Source: Piromyces finnis (taxonomy: Eukaryota; Neocallimastigomycota; Neocallimastigomycetes; Neocallimastigales; Neocallimastigaceae). From it: 37,500 nucleotides of DNA. Of this stretch, positions 29,769 to 37,500 are shown piece by piece. Where the stretch lies: NCBI GenBank assembly GCA_002104945.1, contig MCFH01000038.1:1-37500 (forward strand), written 5' to 3'. Each line of letters starts with the position of its first letter. Position 1 is the stretch's first letter. The notes under the pieces were generated by a model. It was not told the origin of the DNA and did no database searches. It worked only from the letters and a program-made list of their open reading frames with translations. Made by a program: the position numbers and the translations under genes.

Positions 29769-31868
29769 TTTCTGGTTTCTTTTGTAGCCTTGTGGCTACC
29801 ATTGCCCACGATTTCGGCTTCAATGTTTTCTGCGGTTACAGTTACCAGAGGCCTTCTTGCTTTTGCATTAGTAACTGTATTTATGGGACTTAATTGAGTA
29901 CAGTAGTAGATGTCACCACCATTCACACCATAACTGTTGGTATGTCCTTTATCCTTATCATTATCTACTACGAAGTACCTCACTTGTGCATCTTTATCGT
30001 AACCTCTGTAGATAAAGTGCTCATCCATGAAGCCCAGTCCCACAATGATCATCTCCGGCATGTTGTCGGATAGGTGACAACTTGTGTTGAAGCAGTATGG
30101 TTTAGCTTCTTGTTCGCCAGATGGAGTTAACCATAACTTCAACTGCAAGTCATCTGAGAACTGCTTTAATTCGATATCACCATTCACAGTTCTGAATATG
30201 GCTGGTTTGTCCACTACCTTTAACCCGAGCTTCTTTGCCAAATTTGGGTGAATGAGGTTTGTAGTGGAACCAGTATCATACAAGACTTCTACCCTTTTTA
30301 TATCTCGAGGGTTGCTTCTTGCATTTATTTCAGCTACTAATTGGTTCTGACTGTAGTAGCTGTTATTAACCGTCGTTTGACTTGCCATAGCCTTAGGTAA
30401 TGGGTTATTTCCCATACTAGAAGGTCCTTGCCTTGGTTGGAAGCTAGAACTTCTTCTAAAGCTTGACTTGTTTAATGATTCACGACGTTCTTTAATACCG
30501 TTATTGTTTTTTGCGTAAGCCTGAGTGTTGGTCTGCTCAACTTTAGGCTTATTATTTGGCTTGTTGTTCTTCTGCTTTAACTCAGCCCATCTAGATGGTC
30601 TACATGGGTCTGTGATGTCCAACAAGGCCATAATAGTGGTCTGGCGGTCTCTTTTGTCGTATTTTTCTATGGTTTCATTACGGAAGACTGCTTGGTGATC
30701 ATCGCACTTTAACAAGACTTCACTTAATGTTTCCAGCGTACGTTCCTGTTCAGGGATATCATAGAACGCTTCCCTGACAGAAGGCCTGACCTGTTGTATT
30801 AACACCTGTCTCCTAACATTTTCAGGAAGCCCAAGTGTTTCCGTCAATTCATTGAACTCTTCCAAGTAGTCGTATGCTTTTCCCCACTCATGTGTGAGTT
30901 TAAGCAACTTTGACTTGCAGAGTTCATGGGGAGACTCTGGTGGAAACTTATCTTGAAGGTGGAGGAATAGTCTTTCAGCATCAGGATTCCTACGCTGCAG
31001 CGTCCTCTCTCTAAGTCTATACCATCTCAATACTTTCCCACCTAGATGATCTTCAATGAAGCTAACCTTTGCCTTTTCGTCGTTACCATAGTCATATGGA
31101 TAACGTTTGAAATGACGTAAGCACTTCTCTTGAAAACCCTCTAAGTCTATCCCATTATTATCAAACATAGGCACTTTTTCTTCATACCTATGTACTCGCC
31201 AGTCGAACATCTTCACGTCCCCATCCTCGGAGTATTCCGTAGGGTTGGTGCTGCTACTAGTTCCAGCACCATGAGGATTACCCGTACCACCGGTTTGATA
31301 GGATGTTCTTTCATGAGCTCTGGCTTCAGCTCTTCTGTTCATGGCTTCGACTTTAGCCTCGAACAATTTTTCTCTTTCTTCTAGAGCGTTTCGTTGCTCC
31401 CTCAATCTGGCCATCTCTTCTTCAAGCTCTTTTTTATAAGAGACAAAGGCACTAGATTGACGGTACAACGTTTCTTGGTTGTTTAGCACTTGCTGGTGGT
31501 CTTGTAACCTTTCCTCATGTTCTGCAGTAAAGGCATTTTCCACAGCATGCAGCTCTTCCAAGCTAACTTGGCTAGCCGACTCATTAGCTTCCAACCTTTG
31601 ATCCACTTCAACAAATTTTTGCTGAAGAGCATCGTTTATCTCGCTCTTGTAAACCTCAATACCACGAAGTTGTTCTTCCATAGCACCCAGACGGTTTCCC
31701 ATACTAGCAAACTGGCTAGATATTTCTGAAACCCATCTATTAAGAAGAACCTCAATGTGTTGCATTGGGTTTACCTCACTATTATTAGTAAAAAAGAAAG
31801 AAGGATCAACAGGGGCGGGCATAGAATCCCCCTGTTGAACCTGTAAATTCTGATTAGATTCGACCTCA

Positions 31869-31998
31869 GTGCTTTCGAGAAGCACCGGGGTTCGAACCCG
31901 TGACATTCCCTCTACACCATCCATGCCATCCGCGCTCGCCGCGTCAGGACGGGTCCCGTCCCTTACGAATGATGTTTTTGTGTCCAATTTATGGACAC
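31869..31998 (-). other. Cluster of GC-rich stem-loops (D copy)
   Basis: Mirror copy of 20121-20250 with the same four stems, including the palindrome GGGTTCGAACCC at 31888-31899. Confidence 0.6.
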
Positions 31999-32324
31999 CC
32001 CGAGGGTTAGGCGACTTACCTGCGTTTTTCATTTCTAATTCGAAAATAAATTCTTTTAATAAATTAAAGAATTTATTATATAAAATATGGTTATAATGAA
32101 TTTTAAAATTTAAAAATAATGAATTTTTAATGCTAAACTATTAAAAAATAATTATTTTTAATAATAAATTTACTTCTTTTAAATATAATATTTGAATATT
32201 ATATAAAATATTGTAAATAATTATTATTAAACAATAATTTAAAATAAAATAAAATATGTTTTTTAAGAATTTTTTAATAACACTAACCTAATTAAAACTA
32301 AGCTAACGTAAGAACTAACTATAA

Positions 32325-32335
32325 AGCGTTAGTAT
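32325..32335 (-). promoter_or_regulatory. Element D self-primer binding site
   Basis: Minus strand ATACTAACGCT next to the LTR, complementary to 32620-32610 in the LTR. Same as in C. The leader 32033-32324 holds nothing else that I can see. Confidence 0.75.
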
Positions 32336-32831
32336 TGTAAAAGGTTTATTATAATATTAGTTAATAGGTTATTAAATTAGTTAATTAAGTTAGTTATTAC
32401 CTCTCTATACGAGTTAATAACTAAATAAAGTTTTATAAAAAATAATAAAAGAAGGAAAATAAATATTATAACACTAAAATAAATATAAACACTTATATAA
32501 ATATTTTATGAAATAACTTTTACTTAAATAATTATATTTTAATTATATCTTTTATTTATTAATTATAATTATCTACATTAATTATTATTATAGTTATTAA
32601 TTTACTTTAATACTAACGCTAAAGTATTTAACGTTAGTTTTGACTATACTATTTAACTATATGAGTTTATTTTCTTTACCACTTGATTGGGTAAAGCAAA
32701 TAAACTTCCTATTTAATTAATAACCATTAATATATGGTTATGCATATATTTGGCCAATAAATGGTGACCAGAATATATGGTTTCAATTGAAATATTTGTG
32801 GGCAAACTTATGGCCACAAATATTTCTTACA
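32336..32831 (-). repeat. Element D 5' LTR (496 bp)
   Basis: Inverted copy of 19290-19785, nearly identical. On the minus strand it begins TGTAAGAAAT and ends CTTTTACA. Confidence 0.82.
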
Positions 32832-33480
32832 ATGTTACAATGTTATATATTTCTTATATAATAACTTATTATTATCTTAATTTAATAACTTGAAGTTATT
32901 AAAAGTGATAATAATTTGTAACAAAAAAAAAAAATAAATAATTTGTTTTATTAAAACACAAAATCTATAAAAAAAATATAATGTTTTATTAATAACTATT
33001 TTATTAGTTAAATTTTATTAAAAAATAATGTGTTTATGATTATTAACTATACTAATAATAATGTTTAAATAAAGGAATTAAAAGATTATTTATATTTTTC
33101 TATTAATATAAACTTTAATTTATCTTCTTTAATTATGTTTTGTTATAAACAAATATTTAATTATAAATATCTAATTATTAATTACATTATAGTTTATTTA
33201 CATGTTAATAATATCGGAATTTTAAAAATAATTATTTGTTTATTTATTTATTTTTTACTTAAATACTAATTAATTATAACTAAATTTAACTTTGTTTTGA
33301 ATTATTATTTTAACATTTATTAATTTATTTCTACATTTAATTTTATCTTATTTATTTATTTATTATAAATTTGTTTTTAAGTTTAATATTAAATTGTTAA
33401 TTAGAACTTACTTATATAATTTTATTTCTTCATTAATAATTATTGTTGTTTTTATAATCATTTAAGTTTGCCTTATATCA
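32832..33480 (-). repeat. AT-rich noncoding DNA, probable 3' LTR of element G
   Basis: No coding frame. Element G is on the minus strand and its pol ends at 33493, so its 3' LTR should lie here. By analogy with E the LTR would begin TGATATAAGG at 33480 (minus strand). A TG at 32841 would give about 640 bp, close to the E LTR, but the ends match only loosely and the second LTR is off the window. Confidence 0.4.
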
Positions 33481-33492
33481 ATACCTTGGCGG

Positions 33493-36400
33493 CTAAGATT
33501 TGACTTCGTCCCTTGAAGTCAGATTTTCTTCTTGTATTACATATGGATAAATGTTCTTTATATGTACATTACGATTTAATAGCTCGCCTGTTTGAGGATC
33601 TTCTAGTACAACAGTATTAAATTTTGGTTTCTGTACTACCTTAAAGGGGCCGTAGAAATACGGATCTAATTTGCTTCTTCCAATAAGTCTTATCATTACT
33701 AGATCGCCAGGTTGATATTTCTTCTTGAGTGCTTTCGAAAAACCCATTCGATGTTCCCAATATTTATTTGCTTTATCTGAGTATTCAGTCGCTTCTTTAA
33801 CCCATCTCTGATGTCTTAAGAATCTTCTGAATATATATTCTTCTTCGGATTCTTCAGCGTCTTTAGGGAAATCTGGAAACATTATCTCCATTGGCCAAGT
33901 ATCTTTTCTACCGTATAGCAATTCAAAACTGCTAAATTTTGTTTTAGAATTTCTGGTAGTACGTAAGGCCCAAAGTGCGGAAGGAAGACATACGTCCCAT
34001 TCTATTTCATTTTCAATTAAGAGTCTTAATGTTTTTCCGATTTCGCGATTCCGGTTTTCTATCATTCCATTAGATTCTGGATGGTGAGGTGATACATAAT
34101 GAACCCATGAACCATAAAGATCTATCATCATTTTGGTTATTTCAGATATAAAAGAACTTCCATTATCTGTTATTATGATTTCTGGGGGTCCGTGTCTAGC
34201 TATTACTTCAGTTAGAAATTTAATTACTTCTTCTGATTTGGTGTTAGGGATGGCTTTAGCCTCGACCCACTTGGTGAAATAATCTACTAGGGTAATAATG
34301 TAAGCATTACCTGATTTAGTTATGGGTAGCGGTCCTATTATATCCAAACCTACCCGTACGAACGGTCTTTCAATAGGTGTAATATTGGTAGCGGTGTTTT
34401 TTGGTAATGGCTTAGGTCGGAATAGTTGGCATTTGTGGCAAGATTTTACCCACATTTTTACATCGTTCCATATTCCTGGCCAATAGTAGGATTGCATGAT
34501 TCTATTTACTGTCTTCTCTGCACCTTCATGGCCTACTTGGTGTGCTCTATTTATAATGTCTTTTTTATCTTCATCTTTGATTATTACTTTTAGGTAGAGT
34601 TCATTCTTTTTATAGTATAGTGTATTATCAACGACTTGATAATTTTTCTTGAAGTACTTTATTATTCCTTCTGGAAGGTCTAAGTCTTTGGGATTAAATT
34701 CACTGAGGATAGCATTTATACATAAGGTAACTTCATTGTTTTTAGATGGTAGCCTTGATAGAGCGTCAGCAAATACATTTTGTTTTCCTTTTTCATATTT
34801 AAGATCGACTTTATACTTATAGAATTCTTCTATCCATCGTGCATGTCTGCCCTTGGTTGGGATACCTTTCTTGAAGTAACCTAATAATGGTTTATGATCA
34901 GTTATTATGATTATTTTTTCTTTACCACTTACTATATAAGGTCTGAAATTCCTTAGACTATATATTACTCCTAGTCCTTCTAGATCGGTTACAGAGTAAT
35001 TCTTTTCAGAAGACGAAAGTGTTCTACTAATACAGCATATTGGATGTTCTACTCCATCTTCTTCCCTTTGAAGTAGAACACCTCCGACTCCTTTAGTAGA
35101 GGCATCTGTTCTTATTATAAAATCTTTGTTAAAGTCCGGATATGCAAGTATAGGATCTGAAAGTAAGCATTGCTTTATTTCTTCGAAAGCATCGTTACAT
35201 TCATTGTCCCATATAAATTTTTTATCCTTTTTCAGTAAGTTAAAAAGTGGTTTTGCCTTTTTTGCAAAGTTTTGGATGAACTTCCTGTAGTAGCTTGCAA
35301 GTCCTAAAAATGATCTAAGTTCTTTAATATCCTTTGGAATGTCCCAAAGTGCTAGGTTTTGTACTTTGTTAGGAACGGTTTTTAATCCTTCTGGAGTAAG
35401 CACGTGTCCTAAGACTTCTACTGAGGTTTGGAAAAATTTACATTTTTGTAAGTTTACAGATAAGTTGTTTTTTGCAAATATTTTGAAGACTTTTCTTAAG
35501 TGTTGTAAGTGTTCCTGTAGATTTTTCGAATAGACTACGATATCGTCGATGTAAACGAATAGACAGTCTCCTATAAGAGGTAGTAAAATTCTGTTCATTT
35601 CGCGTTGGAAGGATGCTGGTGCATTTGTTAGTCCAAATGGCATGACGCGAAAGTTGTAGTTTCCGAATTTAGTTGTAAAGGATGTTTTTTCTATGTCTTG
35701 TGGATTCATTGGTATCTGATGATATCCCGAGAACAGATCTAATGCGGAAAATATCTTTGCATCTTTTACTGAAGATACAAGTTCATCTATGAAGGGTAAT
35801 GCATACGAGTCTTTTATGGTTATTTCATTCAGCTTTCGGTAGTCGATACACATTCTCCATTTTCCGTTTTTCTTTTGAACGAGAAGAACAGGAAATGAGT
35901 AAGGAGAATGTGAGGGTTCGATCAGTCCTTTTTCGAGAAGTGAAATGATTTCTTTCTTTAGAATATCCGAGTGTTCTTTGGAAAGTTTATACGGTTTGAG
36001 TTTAATTGGTTTGTTGGTTGTTGTCATAATAGAATGAGGCTCTAAATTTGCTGTAGTAAGTTGGGATAGCGAAGTGGCCATCCATTCTTTGTATTCTAGT
36101 ATTAGTTGTTCAAAATTTCTTTTTATTTCGTCTGGAGAATTTTCGATAATTTTGTTTAGTACTTCATCAAATTCCCTTTGTTCTTCGTTAGATATTGTTA
36201 TTGCATTAATTAGTGGAATGTTTTGATTTTCTTTTTCAGTCATGGTAATCTTTGTTAACCCTTCATTTGATTTTTGATATATCGTATCATTATCTGGGTC
36301 TATTAGAAGTCTATACTTCTTCTGGACGCCTCTTCCTAGTATTATATCGTAATTGTTATTTATTTGGTTTAATATGTAGAAATCCTCTTTTATAGTTAAA

Positions 36401-37092
36401 TGGTTGCCTAGTTTTATTTCTAGTGTTATTTTTTTATTAGTGAGAATTTTTGTATTGTCAGCAGTCGTAATTTCCATTTCTTCGGCTTTATGAATTTCTG
36501 GATTTTTTAATTTATTTAAACCTCCTTTAGTTATTATATTGACGTTGGCACCTGTATCGAAAAGTATCTTTTGTTGATTTCCATTTACTTCACCAACGAC
36601 TATTGGAATTTCATAATTATGTATGGAGCTGATGATTCTTCTTGATTTTCCTTTAGTACCAAGTTCTAATTCTTTTCTTAAGGTGGGACTTATATTGAGT
36701 AGCTGTGAAAGTGTTATTTTTGGGTAATAAGTGCTTATTTCTTTAATAATATCAAATTTCTCAATTCCTTGATTTGGAATTAATTTTTTGGTAATTTCCG
36801 TAGACTTTTTCTTTTCATTATTCTTTTGTGCTTTATTTGTATTTTCTTCTTTCTTGGGAGTATTTTTATTCGTTTCCACAATATTTCTAGGACTATTATT
36901 CTTTTTAATTGACTGATTATTTTTGTTTTCTTGAATTGGATTGGTTTGACTTTCTTTAGTTTGTTCCGTGTTGACTATCACATTTTCGGACTCTTTTTCT
37001 TCGTTTTTATTGTGGTTGTCTTTATTGATTAGTGGTTCATCTTCATCTACAATAATTACTTCATCTTGCGTAGAGTCTGGATCTTCTATCAT
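33493..37092 (-). CDS. Element G Pol polyprotein (1199 codons from first Met)
   Basis: Pol of a Ty3/gypsy element related to E. Asn/Lys/Glu-rich N-terminus 1-110; aspartic protease ILFDTGANVN with Asp 179; RT about 365-585 with LFSGYHQI and YIDD 514-517; RNase H with D662, E705, D732 and NVFADALSRL. Integrase has HHCC (H851, H855, C885, C888) and the triad D917, D976, E1012. A YGPF C-terminus follows, with no chromodomain. The last codons (LTSRDEVKS) overlap the hairpin at 33501-33521. The frame is open up to 37137, where an in-frame TAA stops it; upstream coding continues one frame off (37115-37357), so pol is cut off from gag by a one-base frame change in an A8 run. Confidence 0.92.
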   Translation of the reverse strand: MIEDPDSTQDEVIIVDEDEPLINKDNHNKNEEKESENVIVNTEQTKESQTNPIQENKNNQSIKKNNSPRNIVETNKNTPKKEENTNKAQKNNEKKKSTEITKKLIPNQGIEKFDIIKEISTYYPKITLSQLLNISPTLRKELELGTKGKSRRIISSIHNYEIPIVVGEVNGNQQKILFDTGANVNIITKGGLNKLKNPEIHKAEEMEITTADNTKILTNKKITLEIKLGNHLTIKEDFYILNQINNNYDIILGRGVQKKYRLLIDPDNDTIYQKSNEGLTKITMTEKENQNIPLINAITISNEEQREFDEVLNKIIENSPDEIKRNFEQLILEYKEWMATSLSQLTTANLEPHSIMTTTNKPIKLKPYKLSKEHSDILKKEIISLLEKGLIEPSHSPYSFPVLLVQKKNGKWRMCIDYRKLNEITIKDSYALPFIDELVSSVKDAKIFSALDLFSGYHQIPMNPQDIEKTSFTTKFGNYNFRVMPFGLTNAPASFQREMNRILLPLIGDCLFVYIDDIVVYSKNLQEHLQHLRKVFKIFAKNNLSVNLQKCKFFQTSVEVLGHVLTPEGLKTVPNKVQNLALWDIPKDIKELRSFLGLASYYRKFIQNFAKKAKPLFNLLKKDKKFIWDNECNDAFEEIKQCLLSDPILAYPDFNKDFIIRTDASTKGVGGVLLQREEDGVEHPICCISRTLSSSEKNYSVTDLEGLGVIYSLRNFRPYIVSGKEKIIIITDHKPLLGYFKKGIPTKGRHARWIEEFYKYKVDLKYEKGKQNVFADALSRLPSKNNEVTLCINAILSEFNPKDLDLPEGIIKYFKKNYQVVDNTLYYKKNELYLKVIIKDEDKKDIINRAHQVGHEGAEKTVNRIMQSYYWPGIWNDVKMWVKSCHKCQLFRPKPLPKNTATNITPIERPFVRVGLDIIGPLPITKSGNAYIITLVDYFTKWVEAKAIPNTKSEEVIKFLTEVIARHGPPEIIITDNGSSFISEITKMMIDLYGSWVHYVSPHHPESNGMIENRNREIGKTLRLLIENEIEWDVCLPSALWALRTTRNSKTKFSSFELLYGRKDTWPMEIMFPDFPKDAEESEEEYIFRRFLRHQRWVKEATEYSDKANKYWEHRMGFSKALKKKYQPGDLVMIRLIGRSKLDPYFYGPFKVVQKPKFNTVVLEDPQTGELLNRNVHIKNIYPYVIQEENLTSRDEVKS
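33501..33521 (-). other. Hairpin at the end of element G pol, shared with element E
   Basis: TGACTTC/GAAGTCA stem (7 bp) with a 7-nt loop. The 19-mer GACTTCGTCCCTTGAAGTC (33502-33520) is identical to one in the E 3' region. Confidence 0.7.
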
Positions 37093-37114
37093 AGGTGTTC
37101 TCCTTCGAAGATCT

Positions 37115-37357
37115 CTAATCTTCTTTTTTTTGTTGTTTTATTAATCTTGTATTCGGCTGATTTAATATAGCTGGTTTAATTATTGGTTTATCGAAATTCT
37201 TTTTGTTTGAGTCGCTGATTTGTTTATTTTTCTTTATAGCATTAATACTAAATTTATTGTATTTCTGTTCATTCTTATATTGGAATTCTAAGTTTTCTGT
37301 TTCTGTATTATTTGCAATTTTGTTATAGTCGGAAGATTGCTTACTCCCCATAACTAA
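37115..37357 (-). CDS. Element G transframe segment between gag and pol
   Basis: Frame entered from gag by -1 slipping at 37363-37357, reading LVMGSKQSSDYNK and on; Asn/Lys-rich, no known domain. It stops at 37115, 23 bases upstream of the first Met of pol and one frame off pol. The frames meet at a run of eight A (37124-37131 region). A one-base length change in this run would join them, so this is probably a mutation of this copy, or a sequencing error. A second programmed shift is less likely. Confidence 0.7.
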   Translation of the reverse strand, partial: LVMGSKQSSDYNKIANNTETENLEFQYKNEQKYNKFSINAIKKNKQISDSNKKNFDKPIIKPAILNQPNTRLIKQQKKED

Positions 37358-37500
37358 TTTAAATGTTGGATGTTTTCAGGACAATCATCAATGACATGAC
37401 CTATACGTTTACAATTTAGGCAAACATTTATCTTGAGTTCTGCTAATTTTTGGGTTATTTCTTTCATGTCGTTATTTTCTTCTTGATATTGTCTATAGTT
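37354..37500 (-). CDS. Element G Gag, C-terminal end, cut by window edge
   Basis: The last 48 codons of Gag. A CCHC zinc knuckle CLNCKRIGHVIDDC (C-x2-C-x4-H-x4-C) lies at about 37380-37425, then a short tail ending HLN. The stop TAG at 37356-37354 directly follows the slippery heptamer. The N-terminal part, leader and 5' LTR are outside the window. Confidence 0.85.
   Translation of the reverse strand, partial: NYRQYQEENNDMKEITQKLAELKINVCLNCKRIGHVIDDCPENIQHLN
37357..37363 (-). promoter_or_regulatory. -1 slippery heptamer of element G
   Basis: Gag ends CAT TTA AAT TAG, with T TTA AAT in frame just before the stop. The -1 frame is open into 37115-37357. A weaker stem GGGAG/CTTCC (one wobble pair) follows within about 30 nt. 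Confidence 0.75.

Larger units (their letters stand above)
28253..32032 (-). pseudogene. Element D gag-pol, truncated inside RNase H (1259 codons)
   Basis: Single-frame Gag-Pol of the C/D family. N-terminal region about 1-100; coiled coil about 185-240; capsid domain about 270-450. There is no CCHC knuckle; instead an Asn/Ser/Arg-rich stretch at about 510-560. The aspartic protease has LYDTGSTTNLI with Asp near 585. A tandem-repeat linker covers about 755-860. RT at about 880-1110 has [12 protein letters not shown] and QVYLDD near 1056. RNase H starts at FIVECDAS and stops after ELLAIR; the final residues to the stop come from the inverted gag of C. The rest of RNase H, the integrase and the 3' LTR are missing, so it cannot move by itself, but it could still make Gag, protease and RT. 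The first 70 codons overlap the stem-loop cluster, so a later Met is possible. Confidence 0.9.
19290..32831. mobile_element. Composite C/D: two truncated copies of one family joined tail to tail, split by element B
   Basis: The left arm (C, plus strand) runs 19290-20641 and 27540-28273. The right arm (D, minus strand) runs 32831-30744. Without element B the arms are 2086 and 2088 bp and near identical by eye. Between them, 28274-30743 is D-only sequence (gag end, protease, RT, start of RNase H). Both outer ends are LTR 5' ends (TGTAAGAAAT), so the LTRs are inverted and no 3' LTR or integrase exists. Flanks AAATT and ATGTT do not match, so it is not a single insertion. A deletion between two opposed insertions, or a strand-switch during reverse transcription, would explain it. 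Confidence 0.88.

Noticed and set aside
29443-29897. Plus-strand repeat frames antisense to D
   Set aside because: They mirror the 45-bp tandem repeat, whose coding sense is the minus strand between protease and RT.
19285-32836. Target duplication for the C/D composite
   Set aside because: AAATT and ATGTT do not match, nor do 4-bp versions.

Overview
The window is a nest of LTR retrotransposons of the Ty3/gypsy (Metaviridae) type with no host gene that I can recognise. The noncoding DNA is extremely AT-rich, with long A, T and AT runs, and the proteins carry Asn-rich tracts. All reading frames use the standard code. This suggests a eukaryote with a very AT-rich genome. A fungus fits best, for example an early-diverging lineage such as the anaerobic gut fungi, because the element types resemble fungal chromoviruses. 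That assignment is inference only.

Layout, left to right. (F) 1-2465 and beyond: a minus-strand element cut by the left edge, with pol, a -1 frameshift signal, gag, and the start of its 5' LTR. (A) 2570-9210: a complete minus-strand chromodomain element inserted into the 5' LTR of F, with target duplication CTTAA. 9216-12347: the rest of the F LTR followed by AT-rich noncoding DNA with LTR-like relics. (E) 12348-19281: a complete minus-strand element with separate gag and pol, target duplication ATAA. (C/D) 19290-32831: two head-outward copies of one family joined tail to tail. A truncated plus-strand gag (C) faces a minus-strand gag-pol that stops inside RNase H (D). (B) 20642-27534: a complete minus-strand sister of A inserted into the gag of C, target duplication ACAAC. 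32832-33480: AT-rich DNA that probably holds the 3' LTR of (G). (G) 33493-37500: a minus-strand pol and the end of gag, cut by the right edge.

Two lifestyles can be read from the sequence. A/B, C/D and F share the RT motif [12 protein letters not shown]. Each has, directly next to the inner LTR end, 11 nt that are exactly complementary to 11 nt inside its own LTR. In A and F a good TATA box lies 27-38 nt upstream of that site; the TATA-like sequences in B and C are weaker. This is the layout of Tf1/sushi-type self-primed reverse transcription. A/B and C/D make Gag-Pol from one frame. E instead has a 19-nt sequence that fits the 3' end of a tRNA, and E and G have the RT motif LDLFSGYHQ. F, E and G each end gag on a classical -1 slippery heptamer (A AAA AAC, T TTA AAC, T TTA AAT). 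In F and E it is followed by a perfect 7-bp stem-loop, and pol lies in the -1 frame.

A and B look recent: each pair of LTRs appears identical by eye and their frames are intact. E is slightly older (one substitution and one T-run difference seen between its LTRs). C/D is rearranged and cannot be complete, since both copies lack integrase. G has a frame break in an A8 run.
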